From Methylomicrobium lacus LW14 (GTDB lineage Bacteria; Pseudomonadota; Gammaproteobacteria; Methylococcales; Methylomonadaceae), in NCBI RefSeq assembly GCF_000527095.1, contig NZ_AZUN01000001.1:186001-250000 (forward strand): 64,000 bases of DNA, written 5' to 3'. The position numbers were made by a program, and so were the translations under genes. This document shows positions 45,378 through 54,454 of the stretch, in pieces; positions within the stretch are counted from its first letter, which is position 1; every line of letters starts with the position of its first letter. The notes under the pieces are model-generated. The model was not told the origin of the DNA. It ran no database searches and saw only the letters and a program-made list of their open reading frames with translations.

Positions 45378-45863
45378 TGATTGAATTTGTTTCAAACAGA
45401 TAGTTGCTGCGAGTAATGTCTGAAATATAATTCAGATCTTTTGTGGACATACATCAATTTATTGTTTTTGACCCGCTAGAGTCATCTTGTTATACACATT
45501 TCGGTAGGGGAGGAAGGTTTATTGATCACAAGTCATTGATTTATCTATCATTGTAATGCTTGCTATTCATTCTGGAAGGCATTCTGAGTGTTTAATGGAG
45601 AGAGTCAGTAAAACTTGTATATAATAAGATGATGATGCTTATGGATACAAGCGTAAACACAAGTCCGTCATTACGGCAGGAATTCAGGCTATAGGGACTT
45701 TTGATCTTGCTATCCTTGGTGCTGGGTAGCCGCTTCCCGACGGGCTTGATGATATCCATATCTAATGATATAACTTATGGGGTCGGTTGTCTCGTATCCG
45801 CACAGACTTATGCAAACTCAAATTTATCAAAATGGCCAGCCTTCAGGATAGATAAAATTTTTT
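45378..45863. other. 486-bp non-coding stretch
   Basis: No supported gene; a 66-codon frame at 45701-45901 has no family resemblance or good start. Contains a TATAAT-like hexamer near 45622 and a locally G+C-richer patch about 45660-45760 in otherwise A+T-rich sequence, which may be debris of an older insertion. Probably carries the promoter of the following glycosyltransferase. Confidence 0.45.
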
Positions 45864-47507
45864 GTGACTTATTTTGGTATGTCAAATATGTTTGGCCTTA
45901 GCGAAGCGAACTCCAGGTTCAATCGTCTGTTAACATTAGCAGAGCAATTTTATGAGGAGGAAAATTTACTGGTAGCAGTCAGACTCGCGCAGTTGGCCGC
46001 ATTTAGTGCATTTCCTGTGAATGCCGGCTTGTTCGGATCCCCCCGTCTTGAACAATTACTCCTTAAAATAGGAAAGCAAATAAACCCAAAGATAGTATCT
46101 GAAAAAGTGCTACCAGCAAAAATTCCTAGACGCGTTTTGCATATATTAAGCTATGCAAAACCAATAGGAGGTGATAGTAGATTCGTCTGGCGTTGGATGC
46201 AGGAAGACAATAAAAGTCAGCATTCTTTGGCTATTACATCGCAGGCAGATATAAATAATAAGTACGATATTCCTGATATCTTTATTAAATCAGCCGAACA
46301 CTCAGGTGGATTCGTTAAGGCTTTGCAATCCCCTGCATCGAACCCTTTGAGTAAAGCGCTTGAGCTTAGAAAATTGTGCCAAAATGCAGATTTTGTGATT
46401 TTGCACTTATATCCTTATGATATTGTTCCTATATTAGCTTTGGCTGCAGGTTGTGATTTTGTCAAGGTTGTTTTCATAAATCATTCCGATCATACATTTT
46501 GGGTTGGAGCCAGCATTGCACATGCTGTAGTGCATTTACGTCAACAGAATGTAGATTTCATAAATATGCGGCGAGGTTTAAGGGATGACCATATGCCAAT
46601 TCTTCCAATTCCAATTATCCCGTCGAACCTATCAAAGACCCGTGCGGAAGCCAAGCGACTGTTAGGATTTTCCCCTCATAATATTATTCTATTAACCATC
46701 GCATCGCCATTCAAGTATTTTGCAGGTGAGCAAGTTTCATTCCTAGAACTAATTGCCCCAACTTTGAAATATTTTCCTCATGTTATTTTAATTGCAGTGG
46801 GGCCTGAGCATAAAGGTCCATGGAAAATAATGAGCGATCAAACAAACGGCAGAATAGTTGCGTTAGGAAGGAGGTGGGACAACGAGACTCTTTACGCAGC
46901 AGCCGATATTTATTTGGATTCTGTACCCTTTTCTTCTATTACCTCCTGCCTTGAAGCAGGAAGTTATGGGATTCCACTCTTGGGTTTTCGTTCGTCGAAC
47001 CAAGAGTTAGGCATTTTGGGTCCTGGAGCGCCAGGGCTTGATAATGTAATGTTAATAGCCGATGATGAGGAAACATATAATAATACCTTAAATAAATTAA
47101 TTCAGGATGAGAATTATAGATTGCTACAAGGGCAGAATATAAAAAAGGAAATAATATCTATGCACACGGGTAATAAATGGAAATTTATTATCAATGAGCT
47201 TTATGAAAATGTTCTAAAAATTGATAATAAAGGATGTTTTTTAGAAAACGAAGATCTATTTAATCCGGGAAAACTAGACTATGCATTGTTACAACTTTAT
47301 GAGCAAGTTCAAGGAGGGACGCACAATCGTCAACTTATTAGAGATTTCATTGGTACTCTGCCTTATCAATTGAGATTAAGATTAACGTGGTGGCTCTATA
47401 TGGAGGGTTTTGGTCTATGCTATTTAAATCTTTTTCCGCCACTATTTGATGTTATTATTAAAGTTATAGGAAGAGGAATAAAAAAAAATTATAAAATTTT
47501 ATTATAA
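45864..47507 (+). CDS. GT-B glycosyltransferase-like protein
   Basis: 547 residues if translation starts at GTG 45864 (AGGATAG 11 nt upstream); ATG 45879 or 45888 are alternatives. The N-terminal 70 residues are helical and unusual. A GT-B N-domain follows (RRVLHILSYAKPIGGDSRFVWRWM, FVILHLYPYDIVPILALA). The C-domain has LLTIASPFKYFAGEQVSFLELI, VALGRRWDNETLYAAADIYLDSVPFSSITSCLEAGSYGIPLLGF, typical of family 4/41-like transferases. A 100-residue C-terminal extension ends the protein. Strongly A+T-rich. Donor unknown. Confidence 0.7.
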   Translation: MTYFGMSNMFGLSEANSRFNRLLTLAEQFYEEENLLVAVRLAQLAAFSAFPVNAGLFGSPRLEQLLLKIGKQINPKIVSEKVLPAKIPRRVLHILSYAKPIGGDSRFVWRWMQEDNKSQHSLAITSQADINNKYDIPDIFIKSAEHSGGFVKALQSPASNPLSKALELRKLCQNADFVILHLYPYDIVPILALAAGCDFVKVVFINHSDHTFWVGASIAHAVVHLRQQNVDFINMRRGLRDDHMPILPIPIIPSNLSKTRAEAKRLLGFSPHNIILLTIASPFKYFAGEQVSFLELIAPTLKYFPHVILIAVGPEHKGPWKIMSDQTNGRIVALGRRWDNETLYAAADIYLDSVPFSSITSCLEAGSYGIPLLGFRSSNQELGILGPGAPGLDNVMLIADDEETYNNTLNKLIQDENYRLLQGQNIKKEIISMHTGNKWKFIINELYENVLKIDNKGCFLENEDLFNPGKLDYALLQLYEQVQGGTHNRQLIRDFIGTLPYQLRLRLTWWLYMEGFGLCYLNLFPPLFDVIIKVIGRGIKKNYKILL

Positions 47508-47695
47508 ATAATAAACTTGGCTATAATTAAGTAGAAGTCTGCGCAATGATAATTTTATCCGAAAAGGATTGCGTCTTAGTGCCTTACAACAACTTCACAG
47601 GTGTTATATATTACCAATGCCAGGTAACGCAGTGATTCTGAAACCGCAATATAGCCTATTTGTTGTTAATCTCTTATTTGGATGTTCTAGCTATC

Positions 47696-49126
47696 ATGAA
47701 TCTACCTAATAGTCAAATAAAAGTTTTAGTTTCCATCGCAAGTTACGGGACTAACAATGATCAGTATCTTCAGCAACTGATAGGTGAATATTTAAAAATG
47801 CCTTACCAGGTTGATATTGTTGTTGTATCAAACATCTCAAAAGAGCTTGGTGAGAAGGTTGAAGTTGTTGTTGGTCTTCCTTCAAAAAACCCCTGGTCCC
47901 TACCGTTTGCGCATAAGAGAATTTTTGTTGAACGCGCGGATAGTTATGATCTTTTCATCTATTCCGAAGACGACACTCTCCTTTCTCAAAGGAATATCGA
48001 AGCTTTTTTAGAAGTAACAGATATTCTTCAACCCGATGAGATCGCAGGTTTTCTTAGAACCGAAGAAGCGCCAGATCATACCGTTTACTATTCGACCATT
48101 CATAGCCATTATCACTGGGATCCTACATCAGTTTGTCAGCGTGGACATGACATTTTTGCCTTTTTCACAAATGAGCATGGCGCTTGTTATATTCTTACAA
48201 AAGATCAGCTTATTCGCTCAATCAATTCAGGCGGATTTGATGTTAAGCCTCATGAGGGGAAATATGACATGCTCGTTAGTGCTGCAACAGATCCTTATAC
48301 GCAATGCGGATTCCGAAAATTAATTTGTCTTACGCGGTTAGAGGAATTTACTTGCAAACATCTTACCAATAAGTACATTGGTCGTACAGGTCTCGAAAAG
48401 TCGCAAGTGGATATACAGGTAAGTGCTTTGCTCGAAATTGCAAAGAAGGGCGAGCCCGTCCCAAATCCAATGTGTGTCGAGAGCAAGCTACCTGGAACGC
48501 GCTGGATAAAATCTTATTATGAGTCTTCCAGAGAAGATATGCTCTCAATGGTGCCAAACGGAACAGGACGGGTCCTTTCCATCGGATGCGGGTGGGGGAA
48601 AACAGAAGAAGAGTTAATGAAAAAAAATGTCTTAGTCACTGCAATACCCTTAGATATAGTGATAGGTAAGCTTGCTGAGACTAAAGGCATTCGCGTAATT
48701 CCTGAATCTCTTGAGAACGCGCCAAAAATTCTTGCTAGCGAAAAATATGATGTCCTATTGCTCTCTGGACTACTTCACCTAGTCGATGAACCTGAAGCTT
48801 TGCTTCATGAGTATAAAAAACTACTAGTAAATGATGGGCTTATTATCGTGAGCTGTCCAAATTTGAAACACATAGGGGTTCGGGTTCGACGATATATGGG
48901 GCAGGTGGATCTTAAAGGGCTAGATGATTATCAAAAGTCTGGAGTTCATATTACTTCGAGTAGAGTTGTATGTAGTTGGCTGCGATCGACAGGTTTTTTT
49001 GTCGAAAGAGTAGAGTATGTGACAGGTGGAAGATGGAAAACTTTTAACGCGTATACTTTAGGGCTATTGCAATCTTTATGGGCGCAGGAGTTTATTATTT
49101 CTGCAAGAAACATGCATACATGTTAA
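47696..49126 (+). CDS. Fusion of a GT-A-like glycosyltransferase domain and a SAM methyltransferase
   Basis: 476 residues from ATG 47696; the frame is open to 47660. N-terminal half (about 1-260): KVLVSIASYGTNNDQYLQQLI, an acidic FIYSEDDTLL metal-site motif near residue 92, and HGACYILTKDQL, resembling GT-A transferases. C-terminal half (about 285-470): SAM motif GRVLSIGCGWGKTEEEL (about 289-305), VLLLSGLLHLVDEPEALLHEYKKLLVNDGLIIVSCPN. It could add a sugar and methylate it, capping the chain. A+T-rich like its neighbours. It converges with the minus-strand deacetylase gene 73 bp away. Confidence 0.72.
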   Translation: MNLPNSQIKVLVSIASYGTNNDQYLQQLIGEYLKMPYQVDIVVVSNISKELGEKVEVVVGLPSKNPWSLPFAHKRIFVERADSYDLFIYSEDDTLLSQRNIEAFLEVTDILQPDEIAGFLRTEEAPDHTVYYSTIHSHYHWDPTSVCQRGHDIFAFFTNEHGACYILTKDQLIRSINSGGFDVKPHEGKYDMLVSAATDPYTQCGFRKLICLTRLEEFTCKHLTNKYIGRTGLEKSQVDIQVSALLEIAKKGEPVPNPMCVESKLPGTRWIKSYYESSREDMLSMVPNGTGRVLSIGCGWGKTEEELMKKNVLVTAIPLDIVIGKLAETKGIRVIPESLENAPKILASEKYDVLLLSGLLHLVDEPEALLHEYKKLLVNDGLIIVSCPNLKHIGVRVRRYMGQVDLKGLDDYQKSGVHITSSRVVCSWLRSTGFFVERVEYVTGGRWKTFNAYTLGLLQSLWAQEFIISARNMHTC

Positions 49127-49199
49127 CATTTGACTCATAGAAGTTCAGGCTTTTAACAAGAGTTATAACTAACCAGCAAAGCAGTTATTGATATGGGTA

Positions 49200-50825
49200 T
49201 TATCTTATCGATATTCTTTGTATGGATGGAGTTATCCGATCTCGGGCTTCTGTAATGATTCTGCGAACAACTGACCAAGGCTTAAATTTATTAAGCGAGC
49301 CACAGTTCTCTTGATATTGTGGTATCGTCGAGGAAATAATTTGAATTTTTTGGCCTGGGCAAATGGAGATTGGCTCTTTGAATTCAATAGGTGCTATGTT
49401 CTTGGATCCGTCAGTTGTTGTTATAAGCAAAGGCTCCATTGTTCCTTCTTTCAGCCATGGTCGCTCAATTAAAATATGTTTAATTCCTTCTGGAATTGAA
49501 AGATCGACTATCCTTGAGTGCATTTTTAAGTGAAGAATCTCTTTATCGATCAGTTCTGAATAATGCGATCTGGAAATGTTAGTCATGTTCGTCCATCGCA
49601 CCTCTCCGAGCGAATTAATAAAGTTCGATAAATGCGCTAACAAATCCATATTCTCAGCCACATCCTGATGATGTCCAACGGGTATTATCGGCTGATGAAG
49701 AAGGGCTGCGACTAAAATTGAGTTCTGACAATCCATTGAAATCCGAAATCTTGGAAAAACCGGCAGGCCAAGGATATTATCAGAGGGGCGCATTCCAATA
49801 GTCTGAACCCAACTAGCCTGCTTGTTGTGGTGCATCAAGGATCCTCTGGATACGCATGCAGCTTCATATCCAATTAATGACATTTCCTTAAGAGTGTCCT
49901 CAGAGAAAGCTCCATGTGGTGGTGCCATTACCCGAGCAACAGATATATTTGCACACTTTTCCAGTTTTTCAATTCTAAAAAGTGCCTGTTTTAGCATCCT
50001 ATTAAGTTCATCATTCGGTATTTTTCTTGCAAGCTCATCCGCGATGTGGTCATTCCCATGCATTAGCAATGAAAGTCTATCGTGCTGCTTTTGAAACAGA
50101 CTAGCTGTTTGCTTATGAACAAACCAAGCATCTAATGGGATGGTTGCGAAAGAAGCATGATAATTATGTAACTCAGCGTGTTTTGCTATTTCTGAAAAAT
50201 TCATAAATCCGTAAGTCGGCCAATGCAGATTCGGATCATCAAACATGAAACATGCTTGTAAAGGAGGGGGATCCCACCGGTTTTCATCGGTTAGATGGCG
50301 TAAAAATGTCAGAAATGGTAGTAAAGCTAAAAATTTATTGCCTTGAAAGTGATGAAAGACGGGTTCATCATCGCTATTCAACTCCGGTATTGCTAATGTG
50401 ACATAATGATGATGGCAGTCTTGATGCTCATGAACTGCCCATATTGGAGAGTCTGCTTTATACGCAAGAGTTGCAGTATTTTGCAACCAGTTAGGGAGTC
50501 CTTTTACCTGAATGGCTTCATCCGAACGGATCTCGCGGTTACGAAGTATTTCTGGGATGGAAAGGTGAGTATTAAATTTAATGGAAGAGAATTCTCCGCA
50601 ATAGGTAGTATGTTTTTCAGACATAACAGCATAACTTGGTAGCTTGCTACTTTGAATGCGTAGTATCGATTCTCTATTAATTTCAAGGTGAAGCCACGCA
50701 TCATAATGGTTATCCTTGGTCAGCTTGCCTTCCTCAAAGAGAATTCCAAAAATTTCGCCTAAAGCATCAAACATTCTCCAATGTCCTTGTGATATTAAAG
50801 GTGCTGAAATACCGATTCGTTTCAT
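49200..50825 (-). CDS. Polysaccharide deacetylase-like protein (NodB-type motifs)
   Basis: 541 residues, no signal peptide. NodB-like motifs: ACFMFDDPNLHWPTYGF (Asp pair at about 196-197), LMHGNDH (256-260, His-x3-His) and MAPPHGAF (300-307). The N-terminal 180 residues and C-terminal 150 residues do not match a family I know. It could act on cytoplasmic lipid-linked intermediates. It lies downstream of the minus-strand Wzy-like gene (110 bp), both inverted relative to the flanking genes. Confidence 0.7.
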   Translation of the reverse strand: MKRIGISAPLISQGHWRMFDALGEIFGILFEEGKLTKDNHYDAWLHLEINRESILRIQSSKLPSYAVMSEKHTTYCGEFSSIKFNTHLSIPEILRNREIRSDEAIQVKGLPNWLQNTATLAYKADSPIWAVHEHQDCHHHYVTLAIPELNSDDEPVFHHFQGNKFLALLPFLTFLRHLTDENRWDPPPLQACFMFDDPNLHWPTYGFMNFSEIAKHAELHNYHASFATIPLDAWFVHKQTASLFQKQHDRLSLLMHGNDHIADELARKIPNDELNRMLKQALFRIEKLEKCANISVARVMAPPHGAFSEDTLKEMSLIGYEAACVSRGSLMHHNKQASWVQTIGMRPSDNILGLPVFPRFRISMDCQNSILVAALLHQPIIPVGHHQDVAENMDLLAHLSNFINSLGEVRWTNMTNISRSHYSELIDKEILHLKMHSRIVDLSIPEGIKHILIERPWLKEGTMEPLLITTTDGSKNIAPIEFKEPISICPGQKIQIISSTIPQYQENCGSLNKFKPWSVVRRIITEARDRITPSIQRISIR

Positions 50826-50935
50826 TACGCTTCCATATTATGTGTAAATAAAATAATAAAGCATTAAATTTTGCTTTTTCTCAAAGTGCCTGGTCTATAT
50901 TAAATTAATGAAATAAAAAATATGACCTAATTGTA

Positions 50936-52324
50936 TTAGCGGATTTTTTGTCGGCTAAACAAACTGATTTTATCTTGTGGATGATTGGTTAATAATCCGT
51001 TGTTACTTCTGTTCGACGATATTGCTAGGTTTTTTATAGAAGAAAATTGGTGGTTATCCCATTTTAAATTCTGATTTTTTATAAAAATAGTACTTGCTGA
51101 GCTTATTGCTGCAAGAGTCAAGTAAATGAAAACAAAAGATTGATCAAAATAAGAAACTGAAACAAATGTTGCTGTATGGGCAAATAGAGAGGCTCCGAGT
51201 GCCCATATCATAAATTGGGAATTAGGCAAATTATTGTCTTCGTTTTGTAAGGCCTTTGTTACGCCATTAAATCCCATAAACAAAACATACATGAAGAGCA
51301 GCAATAGCGGCAGACCTCCCACCACGCCCATTTGAATGTAGTGGCTGGTAATGTCTGTGTGATTAGGGCTCCAATTTACAACTACCCACATCCAATGGCG
51401 AGTATAATCCGTCCCAGTTAGCCACCATTCAGAAAGATGCTCAATGGCTGATTGGATAAGTCTACATCGATACCAACTAGTGCTTCCACCGGCCAAATCG
51501 ATACGGGCAATAATGAAATAAGCAGGGTCTTTCATATACAAATCCAAGGCAACATATCCCGGTATAGCCCACCGCTGAAGAAATGGGATTAAGTACCGGT
51601 AATGCCACAGGGAAAGTGCAAAGATCCCCGCCATCGCACTCAAAATGGGTCCACTAGAGGCGCTAGAAAAAATAATAATAATACAGGAGGCAATGCCAAT
51701 TAAGGCTGCTTTTCTATGTAGATGCCATAGTCCTATCATCATAGGCAGACAAACAGCCCCTGCTGTACCAGCAAGGATGGGGTGTGCGAAAGGTCCATTG
51801 GCTCTGACTTTGCCTTCGCGGATGAGGGGTATGTCACCGCCGCCTAGAATAGAAAAAAGATTTTTTACCATTATCTTTTCATTAATCATTTCCATCGCAA
51901 GAGGTGCTAAAAGGATCGCTGTAAGTTGGCAAACGCCATTAATATCCTCCAAATTTCTGCAAAAGCTTCTAATAAGCACATAGATTCCACATGCATCATA
52001 AACAAGACCAATGCGATAAATGAAGGCAGAGCTAGGATCCTTATGGAAAAAACCGCTAAACAATAGCCAGGCGACCCAAGCTATCATAGCCCGATCTAGA
52101 CTATTGATTTGACGTACAGGGAATTCTTGTCTCAATATCATTCGTACGAGACCAACTGCAATCAGGATTCTAACAGCGGTAAAATGGAATGGCCCCAGGT
52201 CAATATTCAAGTATGCAGGAATGTAACATGTTCCTACTAAAAGCGGCAGGGGCGCCCACCGTCGGCTTACCAGTAATAGCGCGACCGCATCAACCAGCAG
52301 AAATATTATGACAATACTATTCAT
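50936..52324 (-). CDS. O-antigen ligase/polymerase-like (Wzy-type) membrane protein
   Basis: 462 residues with ten or more hydrophobic segments (starting SIVIIFLLVDAVALLLV). A periplasmic loop near residues 280-330 contains SEWWLTGTDYTRHWMWV followed by NHTDITSHYIQMGVVGGLPLLLLF, the pattern of the Wzy/WaaL superfamily. A hydrophilic tail of about 45 residues follows. It is the second polymerase candidate of the window and would serve the second system with the flippase at 61174. The minus orientation, opposite to most genes, suggests separate acquisition or inversion. Confidence 0.77.
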   Translation of the reverse strand: MNSIVIIFLLVDAVALLLVSRRWAPLPLLVGTCYIPAYLNIDLGPFHFTAVRILIAVGLVRMILRQEFPVRQINSLDRAMIAWVAWLLFSGFFHKDPSSAFIYRIGLVYDACGIYVLIRSFCRNLEDINGVCQLTAILLAPLAMEMINEKIMVKNLFSILGGGDIPLIREGKVRANGPFAHPILAGTAGAVCLPMMIGLWHLHRKAALIGIASCIIIIFSSASSGPILSAMAGIFALSLWHYRYLIPFLQRWAIPGYVALDLYMKDPAYFIIARIDLAGGSTSWYRCRLIQSAIEHLSEWWLTGTDYTRHWMWVVVNWSPNHTDITSHYIQMGVVGGLPLLLLFMYVLFMGFNGVTKALQNEDNNLPNSQFMIWALGASLFAHTATFVSVSYFDQSFVFIYLTLAAISSASTIFIKNQNLKWDNHQFSSIKNLAISSNRSNNGLLTNHPQDKISLFSRQKIR

Positions 52325-52379
52325 ACAAGGAAGACCACTTTAAGTTGTGTTAGTTCAGAGTTGTGATATGGCTACACTA

Positions 52380-53090
52380 GAGGTGGTACCGGAAAAATTG
52401 AACAGCCGGTTAAGTGGAACACCTGCTACTTTTGAATGTCCAGAAGGACGGTAAAACGGAGCAGAAGATGTCAATCAAAACGAGAAGAACACATTCACCC
52501 AGGGCGATTGCATGAACAGTGATTGCTAATATAGATAGCTACAAAAGCCTCTTCTTATGCCATCCATAGTCTTAACAGAAGATTATTCTGCGCAGAATTT
52601 GTACAAAATACGGGTTAGTCTTGCAGAAACTTATGTTCTCTCGTTCAGCGTATATTAGCAAATTCTGTTCGTGCAATTGCCCTGCAAATTCACCGGCTTT
52701 CAAAGCCAAAGTCGCCATGGCAGCGCTGGCGAGCGATAAAACCCCAGGCGCAACTCACGCAGGAATTCGAGGTTCACCCGAACCAGATAACCGACTGTCC
52801 CTAGACCACCCTTGTGGTGGGAAACGGCAACTGACGGACCGGAACGCGCGCCAGAGGTCTTTGGTAAACCCACAGAATCGGCGTCGCCCGCTATCGATCT
52901 GCAGGCGTTGCATGCCAAGATCGGCCAGTTGGCGCTGGAAAATGATTTTTTTAGAGGACGCGCTCAATTAGGCTGGATTGCTGACCGCAAAGCGATGATA
53001 GACCGTCACGCGAAATTGTCAATTAGCCGTCAGGCCGACTTACTCAATATCAGTCGGGTAGTGTCTATTACTTGCCTAGGCCCGTCTCGA
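52380..53090 (+). pseudogene. Decayed IS3-family element, left end and orfA remnant
   Basis: Pieces of a typical IS3-family OrfA are scattered over three frames: MSIKTRRTHSP at 52468-52500; AFKAKVAMAALASDKT at about 52695-52742; AQLTQEFEVHPNQITD at about 52748-52795; EVFGKPTESASPAIDLQALHAKIGQLALEND at about 52855-52947; and RKAMIDRHAKLSISRQADLLNISR at about 52988-53059, the last from the start of OrfB. The left end, with GAGGTGGTACCGG and TTAAGTGGAACACC (52380-52423), precedes orfA. Most of orfB is missing. The element is interrupted by a MITE at 52500-52687 and by several frameshifts. It is inactive. Confidence 0.8.
52500..52687. mobile_element. 188-bp MITE inserted in the IS3 orfA remnant
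   Basis: Left terminal repeat at 52500-52533 (CAGGGCGATTGCATGAACAG...) matches the inverted right terminal repeat at 52651-52684 (29 of 34 positions identical). ATTCACC occurs at 52493-52499 and again at 52688-52694, and joining the two flanks restores the IS3 OrfA reading THSPAFKAKV, so the insertion is genuine. The right copy has three extra bases (CAA) before the duplication, so the exact end is uncertain. No coding capacity; presumably moved by a transposase encoded elsewhere. I did not recognise the IS family of the ends. Confidence 0.85.
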
Positions 53091-53198
53091 GAGGTGGATT
53101 GGAAAAGTTGAAAAGTTGAAAAGTTGAAAAGTTGAAAAGTTGAACAGTTGAACAGTTGAACAGTTGAACAGTTGAACAGTTGATTAAGTGGAACATCC
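53091..53198. repeat. Second IS3-type left end expanded by ten 8-bp tandem repeats
   Basis: GAGGTGGATTGG at 53091-53102 and TTAAGTGGAACATCC at 53184-53198 repeat the IS left-end sequence at 52380-52423 in the same orientation. Between them are five copies of GAAAAGTT (53102-53141) followed by five copies of GAACAGTT (53142-53181). The corresponding position at the first copy holds only a single GAAAAATT-GAACAG pair. This looks like slipped-strand expansion of the end of a lost second element copy. Confidence 0.8.
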
Positions 53199-53221
53199 CA
53201 TTTGATTATTGATTTGGCACT

Positions 53222-53694
53222 TTAAAGTTTAAACTCCGATCGGATGAGATTGTCCAAGCCATATTTGCCCCTTTCGACAAACTTGTATGATAAGGAGTAA
53301 AAGCAGGAGGGGAGTCCTTGTGCATCGGGATGGAGGGAGGTCGACAAGTCTCTGCTGGGACAGACTTTGCTGAGAACTCTTATCATAACGTCTTCCATAG
53401 TCCATGAAGACTCTAACGGCATTCTACCAATTTGTGTGCAAGTTCAATGATCTCGGTTTCAAACGTTAATGACCCTGGACTATAGACTTGAACTGATACA
53501 ATTAATACACGGTGAGGCTGGACCGGATGATGTTGGATACCAGTGATCATAATGCCAGTTTGTAATCCGACAGCTCGGTCTGCCAATAGCAAGGTAAAGT
53601 GAGGTCCTTCTCGCATGCAAAAACCCACGTTTGTTACACAGTTTGAAAACCGCTGCCGCAAAAATCGATTCCGGTTACTTGCGCATTTGCTCAA
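53222..53694 (-). pseudogene. Possible broken gene remnant of unknown type
   Basis: Two minus-strand open frames (53413-53694 and 53222-53422) overlap by 10 bp in different frames and could be one frameshifted gene. The 5' part also overlaps the plus-strand methyltransferase start, which is the better-supported gene. I recognise no family in either part. The stretch 53199-53614 otherwise contains only flanking sequence of the IS remnants. Confidence 0.2.
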
Positions 53695-54307
53695 GAGACT
53701 CCATCCTCCGATACGGATTCTTGACGTCGGTGGTGAATTCGGTTTCTGGGAGATACTTGACTACACTCACCTTGGGGAGATTCACGTCACTCTTCTGAAT
53801 CTATTTCGGCAGTACAATCTTCCGCCTAATTTTTGCTCACAGGTAGGCGATGCACTTAGTATGGAAGCGTATGCTTCAAACGAATTCGACGTTGTGCTGT
53901 CAAATTCTGTGATAGGGCATGTCGGTTCATTCGATGACCAGAAGAGAATGGCAAACGAGATCAGACGCATAGGACAAAGATATTTTGTTCAGACGCCTAA
54001 TCACTATTTCCCAGTTGACTGGCGGACTTTAATCCCTTTCTTCCACTTTTTGCCGATGCGATTCCGCGCACGATTGCTATATCATTTGCCTATCACGTCT
54101 TTTGGTCGTCTCAGACCCTATTCTAAGGCGATCCAATGGTCTGCCTGTGTTCGTAATATTAGATATCGTGAACTGCGCACGCTTTTTCCTGAAGCAACAA
54201 TTGTAAGGGAAAGGGTTTTCGGATTTACGAAGTCATTCATGGTTTTCCACGGTTTCGATGACTTTACTTCCCTAACCGATGAGAACGAAGGCTTAGGACT
54301 GGGCTGA
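53615..54307 (+). CDS. Class I SAM-dependent methyltransferase
   Basis: 230 residues; AAAGTGAGG about 9 nt upstream of ATG 53615. SAM motif I is IRILDVGGEFGFWEIL (about 32-47); FDVVLSNSVIGHVGSFDDQKRMANEI matches motif IV of the Methyltransf_11 type; NHYFPVDWRTLIPFFHFLP follows, a pattern seen in sugar-associated methyltransferases. It probably methylates an EPS or glycan sugar. It follows the IS debris and precedes a glycosyltransferase by 147 bp. Confidence 0.78.
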   Translation: MQKPTFVTQFENRCRKNRFRLLAHLLKRLHPPIRILDVGGEFGFWEILDYTHLGEIHVTLLNLFRQYNLPPNFCSQVGDALSMEAYASNEFDVVLSNSVIGHVGSFDDQKRMANEIRRIGQRYFVQTPNHYFPVDWRTLIPFFHFLPMRFRARLLYHLPITSFGRLRPYSKAIQWSACVRNIRYRELRTLFPEATIVRERVFGFTKSFMVFHGFDDFTSLTDENEGLGLG

Positions 54308-54454
54308 AGTCCATTGTCGCTGCAGAAAGTTAACTTTTTAGCCTCACACGTTGCTATTCTCGCGGCGACTAAGTGATCGGAAGAGTGATAGAGTAGTTCT
54401 TGATGGTAGTAACTTAACAATAATCTAGGTATATATTCATATTCAGGTGACAAA

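Noticed and set aside
45701..45901. 66-codon plus-strand frame
   Set aside because: No ribosome binding site, no family resemblance and overlap with the start of the next gene.
53102..53181. The 8-bp array as a CRISPR
   Set aside because: The units are contiguous without spacers.
53210..53230. TGGCAC near 53214 as a sigma-54 -24 element
   Set aside because: No GC-containing -12 element follows at the correct distance.
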